From the NCBI GenBank assembly GCA_933207985.1, contig OW240916.1, positions 301,629,561 through 301,693,560 of the forward strand: a stretch of DNA of 64,000 bases, read 5' to 3'. Made by a program: the position numbers and the translations under genes. Position 1 is the first letter of the stretch. Each line of letters begins with the position of its first letter. This document shows positions 23,901 through 37,173 of this stretch, piece by piece. This DNA comes from Pelobates cultripes. Its lineage: Eukaryota > Chordata > Amphibia > Anura > Pelobatidae. Below the pieces are notes generated by a model. It was given only the letters and a program-made list of their open reading frames with translations, was not told the DNA's origin and did not search any database.

Positions 23901-26900
23901 GAGACTGTAGTTTTTGCTGGCTGTTTTTAGATAAACATGCCTAAATGTGCCTGTTTTCATTTGGGATATATTTTGATCTTTATTTTTTTTGGTATTTGGG
24001 CAGTGGAATGTCTCTTTAAAGCTGTCTAAGTCTCAGCAAAGTTTTTCTCGTGTTGCCCCATAATTTGGAACACCATGCAAAGGCTATTGTAGCCTCCCTT
24101 ACTATGTTTTCATAACTCATCCCATGCGTTTAAAGCATATTCTATAAACACCAGCTCTCATTTTTCAAATCTACATCTGACCAATACAATTTCTGTTACT
24201 CAGTCTGGTGGTGGTGTTCATTTTCACCTTTGTTTTATCAATATGTATCTGTCTGTTTAATTTATGTCAAACTGTCAAAATAATATAATATAGGTTTATA
24301 GAGCAGTCGTTCGCATGTGGCTGTCTAGTTTCCCTTAGTCAGTGGTTGCAGCTTATTTTGGCTTACAGAGCACTTGCATACATCTCATCTGATACATGGA
24401 AGTGCTATTAATTGAACTATCTGTCCCATAATCCTGCTCTACTGAGGTTCAGGAGACACACTAGTAATGCCAGAATCCTAATAGGCTGAGCCACTTCTGG
24501 GTTTTAACCCCTTAAGGACATGTGACATGTCATGATTCCCTTTTATTCCAGAAGTTTGGCCCTTAAGGGGTTAAGTGAGCTCACCACAGAAGCTGCAAAA
24601 CCTGGTTATGTTCAGGGAATCTGAAATGCTTATCCTTCTTTATTTAGTTTTGTATTTTTTTTTAAACTTTGTTTCTATGTAATGCTTTAAAAACAAGGTC
24701 ACCATTAATATATCCTGGGCTGCAAATTTAAACATGAATATAGAATAAAGTTTTTTTCTGAATCTTTACAATATGTTTTTCCTTCATTTTAATTTCCATT
24801 TTTATTTTACAGGGGAGGGAGGAAGATCCTCATGAAGGCAAGATGTAAGTATATGTCTAAACCATTCTGAAATTCTTCTAACCTCATCCTGCATTCTGTC
24901 TTTGTAGCTCACAGCAAAACCCATATCCATTACAACTTCCTGCCCCAATTGCTCCCTTTTAGTCCCAGATTATATTTGTCCTTTGTTAAAGGGGTGTTTG
25001 ACCTTTAACATGGAGCTATTATTCAGTCTGCTTGGCTTCAGCTTTCTGCTCAAGGGGAAACCTGTTTTGCATTCTCTTTGATGTGGAAGAATTAGTTAGT
25101 AAATCTGTCAAGTTGTTTATTTAAAATTTTGTCCAGTATTTTAAAAATATCTCTAAAAAAACTCTCCATGAAATACAGCTTTTAAATATTCTTACATGAA
25201 ATGATTGCATCTAAGCACTTTTTTTGTGAGTGGACGAAATATTTGGGAAATTTGGAAACCACATTTTTACGTTTGCATCAGTAAATATATATGGCATGAC
25301 TTGCTTACTGAGGTAATGTAAGGTTTACATTCATGTTCCCCACACCTTTCTGTTTATCACTATAGGCACCTCACCACTTCATCTCATTGAAGTGGTCTGG
25401 GTGAAGTGCCTCTGTCCGTTAAACCCTGCATTGTACAACATTGCAGTTTTTGAGATCTGCATTGTTTACATTGCCGGGCTAAGACATCCTCTAATGGCAG
25501 TCTTCCAGACAGTTACTGGAGGAGCTTCCTGCATTTTCAAAAAACTCTTTGAGGAAGTTGAGCGACTTCAAAATACCCAAAGGAAAGCATTGATTTAATT
25601 AAGTTACAAAGCACTTGTGATGCTTTCTGTACATGCACATTAGGTTCCTCCATCAGCGTGGTGCCGCTAGAGGAGATGATTGGAATGAGGTAAGTGAAAA
25701 AAAAAAATCACTTTACATGCTGGAGATGGAGTGAGGCTGAAGACATATGCAGAGACACCATGGCGTTAGGAATACTGTTTTGTATTCCTAATGCTATAGT
25801 ATTCCTTTAAATGTAGTTGAATAGTTGGCAAGACTTGTTTTTATATTTGTGTACAGTGCAAGCAGGACATATCGCAGATCTATACTGTTGATACTTCTTG
25901 CATTTTTCAGAGTCTATTCCGTAAAGAATAGACTCTGTTCTCTAACAAATTGCCCTAATCAAGTACTTCATTGCAACTGCTGAATGCCTTGGAGATGCTA
26001 AGGCAATGCTTTCCCAAAGCATTGGGAGGATATTGTGCATGTGCAGCAAAACGCTGTGCTGCGCCAATCAGCATCTCCGAATAGGGATGCATTGAATCAA
26101 TGCATCTCTAAAGGGAGCGTTCAGTGCCTCTATGCATAGCGTGGAGACTCTGAAGGTACCATCTAGTGGCCACCTGAGTGACGAACACTAGAGGTGTAAC
26201 TAGGCAGCAATGTAAACACTGCTTTTTCTTACAAAAGGCAGTGTTTACATTGAAAAGCATGCCGGGACTGGCTATAGACACCAGAACAACTACATTAAGC
26301 TGTAGTTGTTCTGGTGACTATAGTGTCCTTTTAACCCCCTTAAGGACGGCGGGCATGCTATGCCGTCCTTGGGGACCCTGCTGTAAATGCCTGGGGGCGG
26401 CAAAGCACGTCCCCGCCGTCCATTCTACTTGCCCAGTCTCCAGCGAAACTACGCGGTGCATGGACTCACCTGGCAGTCCAGGGAGTCCCCCTTCATCCAT
26501 TCCGGCCCCCCTGGGCCAGGTGACCGCGAGGTCCTTGAGTATAACAGTACCCCTCATGTACAGGTTTTATGGTGTTGTCAAAAATTACAGAGTCAACTAT
26601 AAGGCTTGCGTTTCAGTTTTTTTCACATTCAAATTGGTTACGTTGCCTTTGAGACCGTATGGAAACCCAGGAATGGAAATTACCCCCATAATGGCATACC
26701 ATTTGCAATAGTAGACGACCCAATGTATTGCAAATGGGGAATGTCCAGTCTTTTTTAGTAGCCACTTAGTCACAAACACTGGCCAAAATTGGCATTAAAA
26801 TTAGTTTTTTGCATTTTTCATGCACAAATATTATTTGTATAATAAAATACATTTTATTTTGTATCCACTACCTCCTTTCCTTGGGTATTTGGATCAGGCA

Positions 26901-29900
26901 GGGCTATTCACTATAAGCCAAATTCGGTCCAAATATAACAATTTGGATAAAATGAAGTAAAAAGAATTTACATTTATTAACTTAATAGGATGCTTTGGAC
27001 TTCTTCAAAGGGTTAGCACTTTCTCCCTAGTAGGTATGAAAATATTGCTAATGGCAGTTTTATCTTGTATTTACAGTTGTCTGCCTGCCAGTTTGTTCCA
27101 ACTGAATTGTGGAAATTAGACAGCTGACAGCCCTGTGTAATTATTATATTTGAATGTGCAGTTGCTTATTTACATCCTTAACTTCTGTATTTCAGCCATT
27201 TGGTTGCATTTGGACAGATTGAAAATCAGTCTATGTGCAATCTCATTCAGAGCCTCACTTTGGCAATTGTAATTTTTTTTTTTAATTTTCTGCAAAGCAA
27301 CAGAATAACATGTCTTTCTGACTCTTTTTAATTCTCGTTTGTTCATTTTTTCCTGCCTAATATTACGGATTTATCTTCTTTTGTGAATGCAATCCATAGT
27401 AAAATCACAAAAATAAAAGATTGAAGGATTATTATTTTTTTCAGGCTCTGGAGGAAAATGCGACACAAACAACAATATTATGGTGTGAAAATAGGCAGGC
27501 CATTTTTTAGACAAAACCTCGAAATTTTGGATTTTGCAGTCCTAAGGATTTCTGCTAATCTTGACCTGTGGCAATTTAATTTAAGTGAATAACTGGTGCA
27601 TATGTGGAGATTTTCTCCATGTGGCTTTTTGCTAGTCACATGTGTAACCTTTATCATCCGTGAATTGGGACTCATAAGAGAGTTATCTACTGAGGTACCA
27701 TGCAAACTGTGGGCCACAAACACAATTTTGGAAATCTACCGTCTAAAGAAGGATGCTACTGCTGTAGGGCAAATGTTGGATGTCACTGCTAGTACAATGT
27801 ATTGCAAACTTTTGATGTGATTTTGAGGATATATGAAAACTATTCTGAGAGAGTGCTTCTGATCTCCCTAGTGTCATTTTTTAAATTAGTAGACAACACG
27901 ACAACACTTTTTCTGTTCAGAAAAACAAATGTAAAAGCTTAGAGGTATATACAGCATTGTCACAAAAGCTCCATGATAAACATATTTTTACTGATTCTTA
28001 TTTAAGAATCTCTTGTGAGTCTAAACCCTCCTTTTTAAAGTTTTTTAACTTTGTCTGCAAAAAGCATTTTAGCATGTCTGGTGATTCAACAACTTTTTTT
28101 TTTCTCAATCTATCATTTTCTCTACATTTGTAAAGATGGTTCCATGGAAAAATCTTCAAGCAAGAAGCTTACAACCTTCTCATGACAGGTAAATGTTAAA
28201 ATGCAAGTTGTAATTTATTTTTTTTTGCCCCCCACATCTGCCACTTGAAACTTGGCTTTGAACCTTAACGCTAGATTATCTATTAGCTCAGTGAAGTGCT
28301 ATGCATGTCTAGGTCCAACTGAAGAACTATCTTCATTTAGCTATGCCGTGTTGCTCATCTCTCTTAGAAGCATTATTTATGGAGAACCATTTGAATAAGC
28401 ACACTCTTTTATTTGCCATGAGAAGAATTAATCTAATCGGAGTCATTATTGACCTCATTCATTCTTAATTACTGTTTTTTTTTTTTTATAGAAACCATTT
28501 TTTTATACTAATTTGACATTTCACTGAAGCAGAGTTGTCCGTCCTTTCCCATACTTTAAGCATGAACTGTCGAAAATGAACATAATTCTGTTTAGATCTG
28601 TATTTACAGTTTGCAGATGCAAAATCTCTCATTCTTTTGACCTCTAGGCCTTTGCGATATCTGTTTTAGTGCTTTGGCTATCTGTGTATGCAGAGCTTCC
28701 AGAATTATTTTTATTATATCTTGGCACGCAAATGTCTGGTCATCACACCCTTCGTGCACTTGTAAATTAGAATCAAATTGTTTTTCACCTCCTGCAAATT
28801 AGCAAAGACCTGTGAAGTTGATGTCAAAGGCTGCGAAAGAACTTCAGGAATACGCCCATTTCCTGCAAAAACATGCTTATAGCATGAACATTGGCACTAT
28901 GGCTGTGAGAAATCAATAATTTATAGATGAGGGTGGGCAACGTCAGAGCTTGGCACAAACCCAGAATTCAGTCTGTAATTTGAACTCGTGCTCACACCCA
29001 CCTGAATCAATTAGCTGGTTAATCTGGGAAGGAAATTGACTCAACTCTTACTCATGTATCATATGGTGACCCTTTAAATGTTAGGGAAAAAAATGCTTAC
29101 CGCAGTTCAGTTGGTTCACAGACAATTCTTAAACAATTTCACCAATATTTTTCCTCTCTAATGTACAAATAAAACGAGTGCTCATCCAAAGGCTAATCTT
29201 TATATAACCACTATATTGAAGTAAAGTGTTTATATCCATGACTGCAAAGTAAGAGTCTGTTAGATAAGAGGAACATCAGAAGGAGTTCTGGACTCTTGAC
29301 TCTTTGCCAGCAATGTGATAGATACTCAAAGTTGTGCTTCATTCACTAGAGAGAGGCCCAGCTACTCACTGGCTTATTCAGTTACACAGTTCACTACATT
29401 ACATTAGTATTTTACATTGTCACTCTTTTTGATTGGTACTAGAAGGGGCATGTCTTACCTCTACTTTGCGAATGTAATGTACTGGAGCTACATAACAGGA
29501 TGATTTGACGGGTAATTGTGCTTTTTTTAGTTGAGTGAAATGCAGAGCAGAGTGGCTGCATTCATAAAATTGCATCTTTACCCATGGATAAAGGTAAAAA
29601 TGGGAGAGGCAAAATATATAGATGCTTTAATTTATGGTGCTTATAGCTACAGTATGTCTTGCAAATGCTTGATATTTTTACATCTGTGGATGTTTGTTTT
29701 CATTTTATATTGTTAAAAGAATATAAGATCAGAGGGCACACAATTTTTTTTGTGTCTGTCTATAGCTATCGATCTATATCTCATGGTGTCAGATTAATAC
29801 AATTTATTTGCTCACAAGATCATAAAATAAAATAAAAAATCCAAATGCAGTTTAGTAGACAGTGACCCCTGCCCTAGTTGTAGAAATTATATTGTAACAA

Positions 29901-32900
29901 CCAAGACTTAGCAATAGTAAACACCTTTTAACAATGTAACTTCTCTCTCAGTATCAAATTCTCTGGTAATGTCTGTTTTAATACAATTTACTTGCTCATA
30001 AGACCGTAATAATAGAATGTTAAAGAGGCACTGTCATGCCGAACTTACCTTTCCTCAATATCTTCCTCTTCTCCCCCTCTCTCAGGATCTGTTCTTCTTT
30101 TCTTCCTGTCTTCTTTAGTTTTCTTTAAAATCATAAGACAAAGTAGGGACTCTTTGCCTTATGGAGGTTTCCTCTGCTTGACAAGCTCTGACCAGCGGAG
30201 AAGCAAAGTGTGCTTCATTTGCGCTTGTCAGAGCATTTTTCCCGCTCAGGTTTTCAGTAGGTCAACCCCCCCGCCCCCACCCGTGGTGGGGGCGGGGGGG
30301 AGGACAGTAGGTCCGCGTCCCCCCCTCATTTTCATTATGGCCGCCACCCAGGGGTGGGGGCTGGGGGGGAGGACAGTAGGTCCCCCGCCGCCCCCCTCAT
30401 CATTATGGCCCACACCCGCCGCCCAGGGGTGGGGGCCTGGGGGGGAGGACAGTAGGCCCCCCCCATTGTAATTTATGGCCCCCACCTGCCGCTCAGGGAT
30501 GGGGGCTGGATAGTAGGGTTTTTTTTTTGTTTGTTTTTTTACAGTAAGCAGCCACAGGCTGCTCACTGTTTAGTAGACATGCCCCTACTCGCGGTATAGC
30601 TAGTAGGGGCATTGGGGAGATTTTAATCCCCCTTATGCTATTATGGGGGTCATATTGACCCCCATAGAGTGAGGGGGGACCTGGGGGGCTTAAGAAGTGG
30701 CGGGGAGCACTGCTCCCTGCTCCTTCTATAGTTACATATTACAAGGAGGGAGCTGCATGCCGGTAGCTCCCTCCTTGTAATAAACTGCATGAACAAACGA
30801 ACACTGATACACAGTGTTTGTTTGTTCGTCTGACATTTCTATTCATTCATTCAGCCTTCTGATGAATGAATGAATAGATGAAATTCCCGTTCGCATGTCC
30901 AGGTGTTTCACTGGGCATGTGCGGGAATCTCACAGTCTATCTAGTGTGGGCAGATGACGTGTCCCACAGGGACTTCATCTACCCACACAAAGATGGCGGC
31001 GTCCTGAATATAGATCGGGGCATGAAATAAAGATGAAAAATAGGTAATTTGGGGGCTTAGGGGCATTTGGGGGGTGACGAAGGGGTCAATTAGAGATAGT
31101 GGAGGCGGGAGGGGGGTTAAAAAAAAAAAAAACGGGATTCAGCACGACAGTGCCGCTTTAAGTAGATATGCTAATGGTTTAAATATGTGTTCTGTATAGC
31201 AGTATTCTAGAAGACAGTATAACTCGCTTCAGAGACACAAGCTTAAGATTTGATTTGTGGATCCTGTTTTTACTTGGACGTTTGAGATTAGTAGGATCTC
31301 AATTGCATTTTGGCAGTCTGGGACAGACAGAATAGTTTATGTAGTATTGAATTTGATTTGTAAATTATGCTTCCTGTGATGAATACTCCTCCTGCATCTT
31401 AAATTGTACTGGAGTGGAGTTGAAACAATACCAAGGCCCAGAATGTCAAGTACTATTTATTAGACATGCCAAAAAGTTACTGGTCTATGGCAGATTCACT
31501 ACTGGTAATTTTCTACTTTTCACTCAGCAGCAGCTAGTGGTAATTTTGAGCCACAATAGAACAGTTTTAAAAGTTGAAATATAAAATAACTTGTAAATGT
31601 TGACTTTGATTTTTAGTTGGTCAAATTAGCAGCTTTTTGGTGAGACCATCTGACAATACTCCTGGTGACTACTCACTCTATTTCCGTACCAATGAAAACA
31701 TCCAGAGATTTAAGATCAGTCCAACACCAAACAATCAATTTGTGATGGGAGGTCGGTACTACAACAGGTAACCTCTATTACTATGTTATTAGTTGTCTTG
31801 ATTATATAAACTTAAAGACCAAATTCAGTTAATGGATATAAGGCACAGTGTATCTTGTAGAATTTAAAACCTTCAAAAGCTTGGTAAATGGACACTACAG
31901 TCACCAGAACAGCTTTAGCCTAATGAAGCACTTTTGGTGTATATAGCATACACCTGGAGCCTCACTACAAATTAAATTACTTTGTTTATGCAGCCCTAGT
32001 CACACCTCATTTGCATGTGATTCACACAGACTTCCTAAATACTTCATGTGAAGTGAGAGCTATTGTTTACATTTCCTTTATTGCACCGTCTGTTTGATTT
32101 AGAAGTTATCTCCTGCACTGTTAATCGCTTGCAGGAGCGTCCTATATGTAAGTAAAGCTCAATTTACAGAACTGGAGATGAAAACTTCTGAAGTAAGTTA
32201 CATCTGATAAAAAAATTCAACCATTTTTTTTTTCCACACAGACTGTGAATCAGAAAGGGGAGACGCAGATAGGTCCGAATAGACAGAAATAAAAGTGATT
32301 TAACTTCTGAATGACATAATTGAACAGTTAGACTTCAGAGGCATGATCTGTACACAGGCTGCTTCATTAAGCTAAAGTTGTTTTGGTGACTACAGTAGCC
32401 CTTTACGTTTCCAATAAACAGCATACCTGTCTGATCAATAAGACAAAAAAGCAGAAGTGTATTGTGTAATTTTGAGTAGCTAGAAGTAAAAATGCAAATT
32501 GCAGTGAATTAGCTTTATAATGGAAAGTACATGTGATTGAGGGCAGACTATGCTATGTATTACACATTTTAATTTATACAGGGGATTACAGCTATTTACT
32601 TTGGTATTTTTTTCTTAAATGAGGTATGATGTGTGAATCTTTTATTGCAACAATTAATTTAATTCAAGCAACAAAAAGTTTTAAATTGTCAGGATTACAG
32701 ATTTACAATTTCAGTGATAAATTTCGCAAAAAGCAATTAAGCACTCCCTGGTTGTCTTCAAAACACGTTTTTAAGACACTCTTGGCTCCCGTTGACCAGT
32801 TTCAATGCAATACGAAGATAACATTGGATAAACTTTTTGATGTTCTTGCATTTGCTGTACCTTCTCAGGTTAGGTAGCATTTGCATTGAGCTCTCTCCAG

Positions 32901-35900
32901 ACCATAAAGTGACTTGTGTTCCCTTTTTTAGATTTACTCAGCCGTATCCCGTTGTTCTTTGGTTTTTCTAAAAGTGACTTGTCCAGGCGCTCCCAACCCC
33001 TTAAGGACTGCGGACGTACTAGGTACATCCGACAAAACGGTCCTTAAGGTACATCCGCGACAAATATATTCCTTACCCGATCGGCGCCGTTGCTCCTGGT
33101 CTGGGGGGGCTGCCTGATAGCCCAGACAGATCCCTCTCGGCAAATTAGGCCCCCACGGACAATGTGATCACTCTGAAAGAGTGGTCACATGGCCTCAATA
33201 GGCGTCTCCCTGCATCTGTAAAATAAAAAATAAAATAAAAAAAGAGATTATACATATAGTCATGCGAAATGTTTTTTTATTAATATATACATATTAGAGT
33301 ATGTATATATATAATTAAATATATTGTGTGTGTGTATATAGATATATATTTATTTTCAGAAATCTACACGTAGACTTCAAATATATAAATATGTATATAT
33401 ATATATATATTTAAATTCTATGTGCATATTTATGTAGTAATTTTGATTGCAATTTTAGGGACCTGCCTGACAACCCAGGCCAAAAGTCCAGAGAATTTAA
33501 ATTTACTAGCACTGTATTTAACCCTGTAACTTTCCATGACACCCTAAAACCTGTACATTGGGGGTACTGTTTTACTCTGCATACATCGCTGAATACAAAT
33601 ATTTGTGTTTCAAAATAGTAAAACATATCACAGCGATGACATTGTCAGTGAAAGTGAAGTTTTTTGCATTTTTTTTACACACAAATCGCACTTTCACTGA
33701 TGATATCATTGTTGTGCTACGTTTTACTGTTTTAAACCACTAATATTTGTGTTCAGCGAAGTCTCCCGAGTATAACACATGTACAGGTTGTATAGTGTTT
33801 TTGAAAGTTACAGGGTCAAATATAATGCTTGATTTTCCATTTCTTTCACATTGAAATTTGCCAGACTGGTTATGTTGCCTTTGAGAGCGTATGGTACTCC
33901 AGGAATGAGAATTACCCCCATGATGGCATACCATTTGCAAAAAAAGACAACCCAAGGTACTGCAAATGGGGTATATTCAGTCTTTTTTAGTAGCCACTTA
34001 GTCACAAACACTGGCCAAAGTTAGCGTTCATAATTGTTTTTTTGCATTTTTAACACACAAATATAAATGCTAACTTTGGTTTGTGTTTGTGACTAAGTGG
34101 TTACTAAAAAAGACTGGATATACCCCATATTAATTACCCTGGATTGTCTACTTTAAAAAAAATAAAAAATAAATATGTACATGTGAGGTGTGATTCAGAA
34201 ATTTATGACCAATAACAGTGTTACAATGTCACTACTAAAAATATATATTTTGAAACAGTACTTGTACTTATAGCCCTATATCTTGCAAAAAAAGCTAAGA
34301 ACATGTTGACATTGGGTATTTAGAAACTATTTAGCATGGGTGTTTTGGCAGTTGTAGATGCGCAACCTATTTTGGGGGTCAAAGTTATAAAAAGTGTTTT
34401 TTTTTTTTGTTTTTTTTATAGTAAATTATGATATGATGAAAATAATGGTACCTTTAGAAAAACCATTTAATAGCGAGAAAAACGGTATATAATATGTGTT
34501 GGTACCGTAAATGAGTAAGAGGAAATTACAGCTAAACACAAACACCGCAGAAATGTTAACAGCCCTGTTTTTTAAAGTGGTCGTGGAGGACTCAATGTGC
34601 CTTTGCAGTGTTTCAGTTTGAAACAGTGCACAACCAGAGTTATTTGCACTTTTGTCCCTGTGCCTTTTTACACCCCTGGCACACATGGTTTAGGCAGCCT
34701 GAAAAATATGCAGATCATTCATTAAATTATGTGCATATTTTCCATGTGTCGGCGCACATTGGATGCGCTCGGAGATGGCTTAATAGTTCAATTTAAAGGG
34801 TTCTCTATGAGAAACCTTTGATTGGAACATATGTTGGCAGCAATGACTGTGCATGAGTTAAGTAAAACCGAAGTCTTTATGTTTAGCAATCAGAAGGGGT
34901 GGGGGCAATGCCTAATAGGGCATTATTCATTTTTATCATTATCAGGGTTGGAGTAACCCTTTAAACTTTTGTGGCAATGCTTACCAGATCCCTTAAATAT
35001 TTGCACATCAGTAATCTATGGGCTTCGTGTAGGTTTCTGGGATTGTAGTTATTCAGTAGAAAGCAGACAACTGAACTGCAACCAAAGAAACCTGATGCCA
35101 CCATCTACATCTTGTTGGAACAATTCTGATAAGGATTGTGTTAAAATGTACAGCCCCCATAAACAAACAGGATGTCTGCAGTCTCATTCCTTAGCAATAC
35201 TAAGCTGATTCTGGCAGAATACTAAAGCGACAACCTAAACAAGCCCATCAGAGGTGTTTTTACAAATATATAATCTAATAATAATAACAAAGTATTTAAC
35301 CAGGAAAGGCACATTCAGATTACTGTGATTTTCAAGTACATTCTGGGGATGTTACTTTAGCCCAACATCCAGGGGTTGTTACTATTACTCAATTTAATGG
35401 TACTCATTTTATCTACCTCGGAAGGATGAAGGGCTGGGATTCAAACCTGCGACCCAAGGGTTGAACAGATTCTACTGATGATGCATTAGCCAACTAAGCT
35501 ATCTCACCGGCATGTAATTGGTATGTAATCTATATAACTTTTGAGGAAATTAAAAAAAAATTCTGTTTTTTAACAGAATTGACGACATCATAGAGCACTA
35601 CAGAAAAGAACAAATTGTGGAAGGCTATTATCTAAAAGAGCCTGTCCCAGTGCAGGTAAGATAAACAAACTTGCTATTGTATCTCGGTAGAGTGGAATGT
35701 GTTGAGGTTTGAGTTTTTAATCATTTTATGAATGTAATAAATGTGCATATGTCTTGTTAGAATAGTAACAATTCTAATTTTTAAACTGCAACATTTGAAG
35801 ACTGATTTAGTAATAATGAAGCCTGTTATTTGTTTACCAGCATCAAGAGCAAGTACTAAATGATTTGGAAGGCAAAGAAATCTACAACACAATAAGACGC

Positions 35901-37127
35901 AAAACAAAGGATGCATTTTACAAAAACATTGTCAAAAAAGGCTACCTTCTGAAGAAGAGTAAGACTTGTTTTATTTGTAAATACTATGAGATATGTGCAT
36001 CTGTATTCATTATTGTACTTATTGTCTTCATGAATAAGGATTCAATTTTGATCTTCTTAGGCATCTCCTCAAAGAAATTGTGTAGCTGGGAAGATACATT
36101 TTAAATGTAATCATAGAGTGTATGTATCATTACAGTTCTAGTGAAATTATTCATTCAAGCAGTAGGAATTTATGGTAGTATATTCTAAAGATGGAATTAT
36201 TTGAGACTTGTAGGACAAAACCAGAAATGTGGAGAAAAGAGAGATTATAGTGTAACTGTTGTGCAGGACAGATAGGAAAGTCACTCTTTGTAAAATGGCC
36301 AGCCAGTTATACAGCAAAGAAAAACATTTTAGTGTAGTAAAGGAGGTGAATAGTTCCCATCTTTAAAAATAAATAAATGTGTGGAGCAAAATAAGGGCTT
36401 CGTGTGAGCAAGAAAGAGGTTATACTGCGATATCAAGAAGATAATAGGCTCTGTTAGAATACCAAGGATAAAATAAATTGATGAACTTCATATATGATCA
36501 GATTATGTAACCAGTAAAGATGCATTTTAGTGGCTCATCATATAGCATATGTTTAAATATCTCTAAGGTTTTTGATTAATACATACTATCTTGCATGAAT
36601 CAACAAATCCATGTCTCCACAGTAGTAAAAAAAAGTTCAACTTGGCCTCAGAATTGCCTTCAGTTGCTCATGAGAAATCAAAAATATCCCCTGTGGCCAG
36701 CTCCCTTAACACACTTACTGCCCTGTTTTTATTTTTTCTATCGTCCCCATGCTGTTTGTCACTGTCAGTGGTGTGAAAGGAAAAAGAGATGGGAGATTTG
36801 CAGCACTCTCCATGGTATTATTGGGAGACGGGGCTATTTCTATGCGATAGCAGACATCTTCCCAGATCTCTTGTGCAGCATCATGAGAAACTGCTGTGAA
36901 GAAAGTGGTGTGACATCACATCTCCCAAGCACACTTCTGTAATACAGCACTTGGAAGTGCAAGGAAAGTGGTGAAAGCTCTCCTTACCACAACACATGGA
37001 GACAGCCTGCTTTCCCATTACAGTAACAGTTACGGAGCTCCAATTTCCCACCCAGCTGATGATTAGATGAGCAGCAGAGGGCAGGAATAGGTGAATAGAT
37101 TGACTGGTGTGTGTGTGTATATATATA

Positions 37128-37173
<46 letters not shown>

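Larger units (their letters stand above)
22308..24812 (+). other. RASA1: RASA1 intron 5
   Basis: Apart from the two repeats listed at 23608 and 24504 I see only AT-rich sequence, including a run with ctaaaccc-like words at 22800-22990 that is not a telomeric array. Confidence 0.5.
26851..31616 (+). other. RASA1: End of RASA1 intron 6, and intron 7
   Basis: 26851-28135 and 28189-30019 show no element I can name. 30020-31161 is the GC-rich MITE listed separately. The remaining 455 nt before exon 8 are plain AT-rich sequence. Confidence 0.5.
32993..34600. repeat. Long TTAACCCC-family repeat with serial foldbacks
   Basis: Starts caaccccttaaggactgcgg. It contains an AT/TG-rich microsatellite-like stretch (33275-33420), two large hairpins (33550-33790 and 33967-34128), and the segment shared with 26560-26830. 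The right boundary is uncertain. No coding potential was seen. Confidence 0.6.

Noticed and set aside
26178..26711. 177-codon + strand frame
   Set aside because: It spans a T2-type MITE, the shared TTAA and the next repeat; no known domain and no gene context.
30154..30566. Pro/Gly-rich open frames of about 105 codons on both strands
   Set aside because: They are translations of the GC-rich tandem repeat inside the TTAA element; frames stay open because the unit lacks stops.
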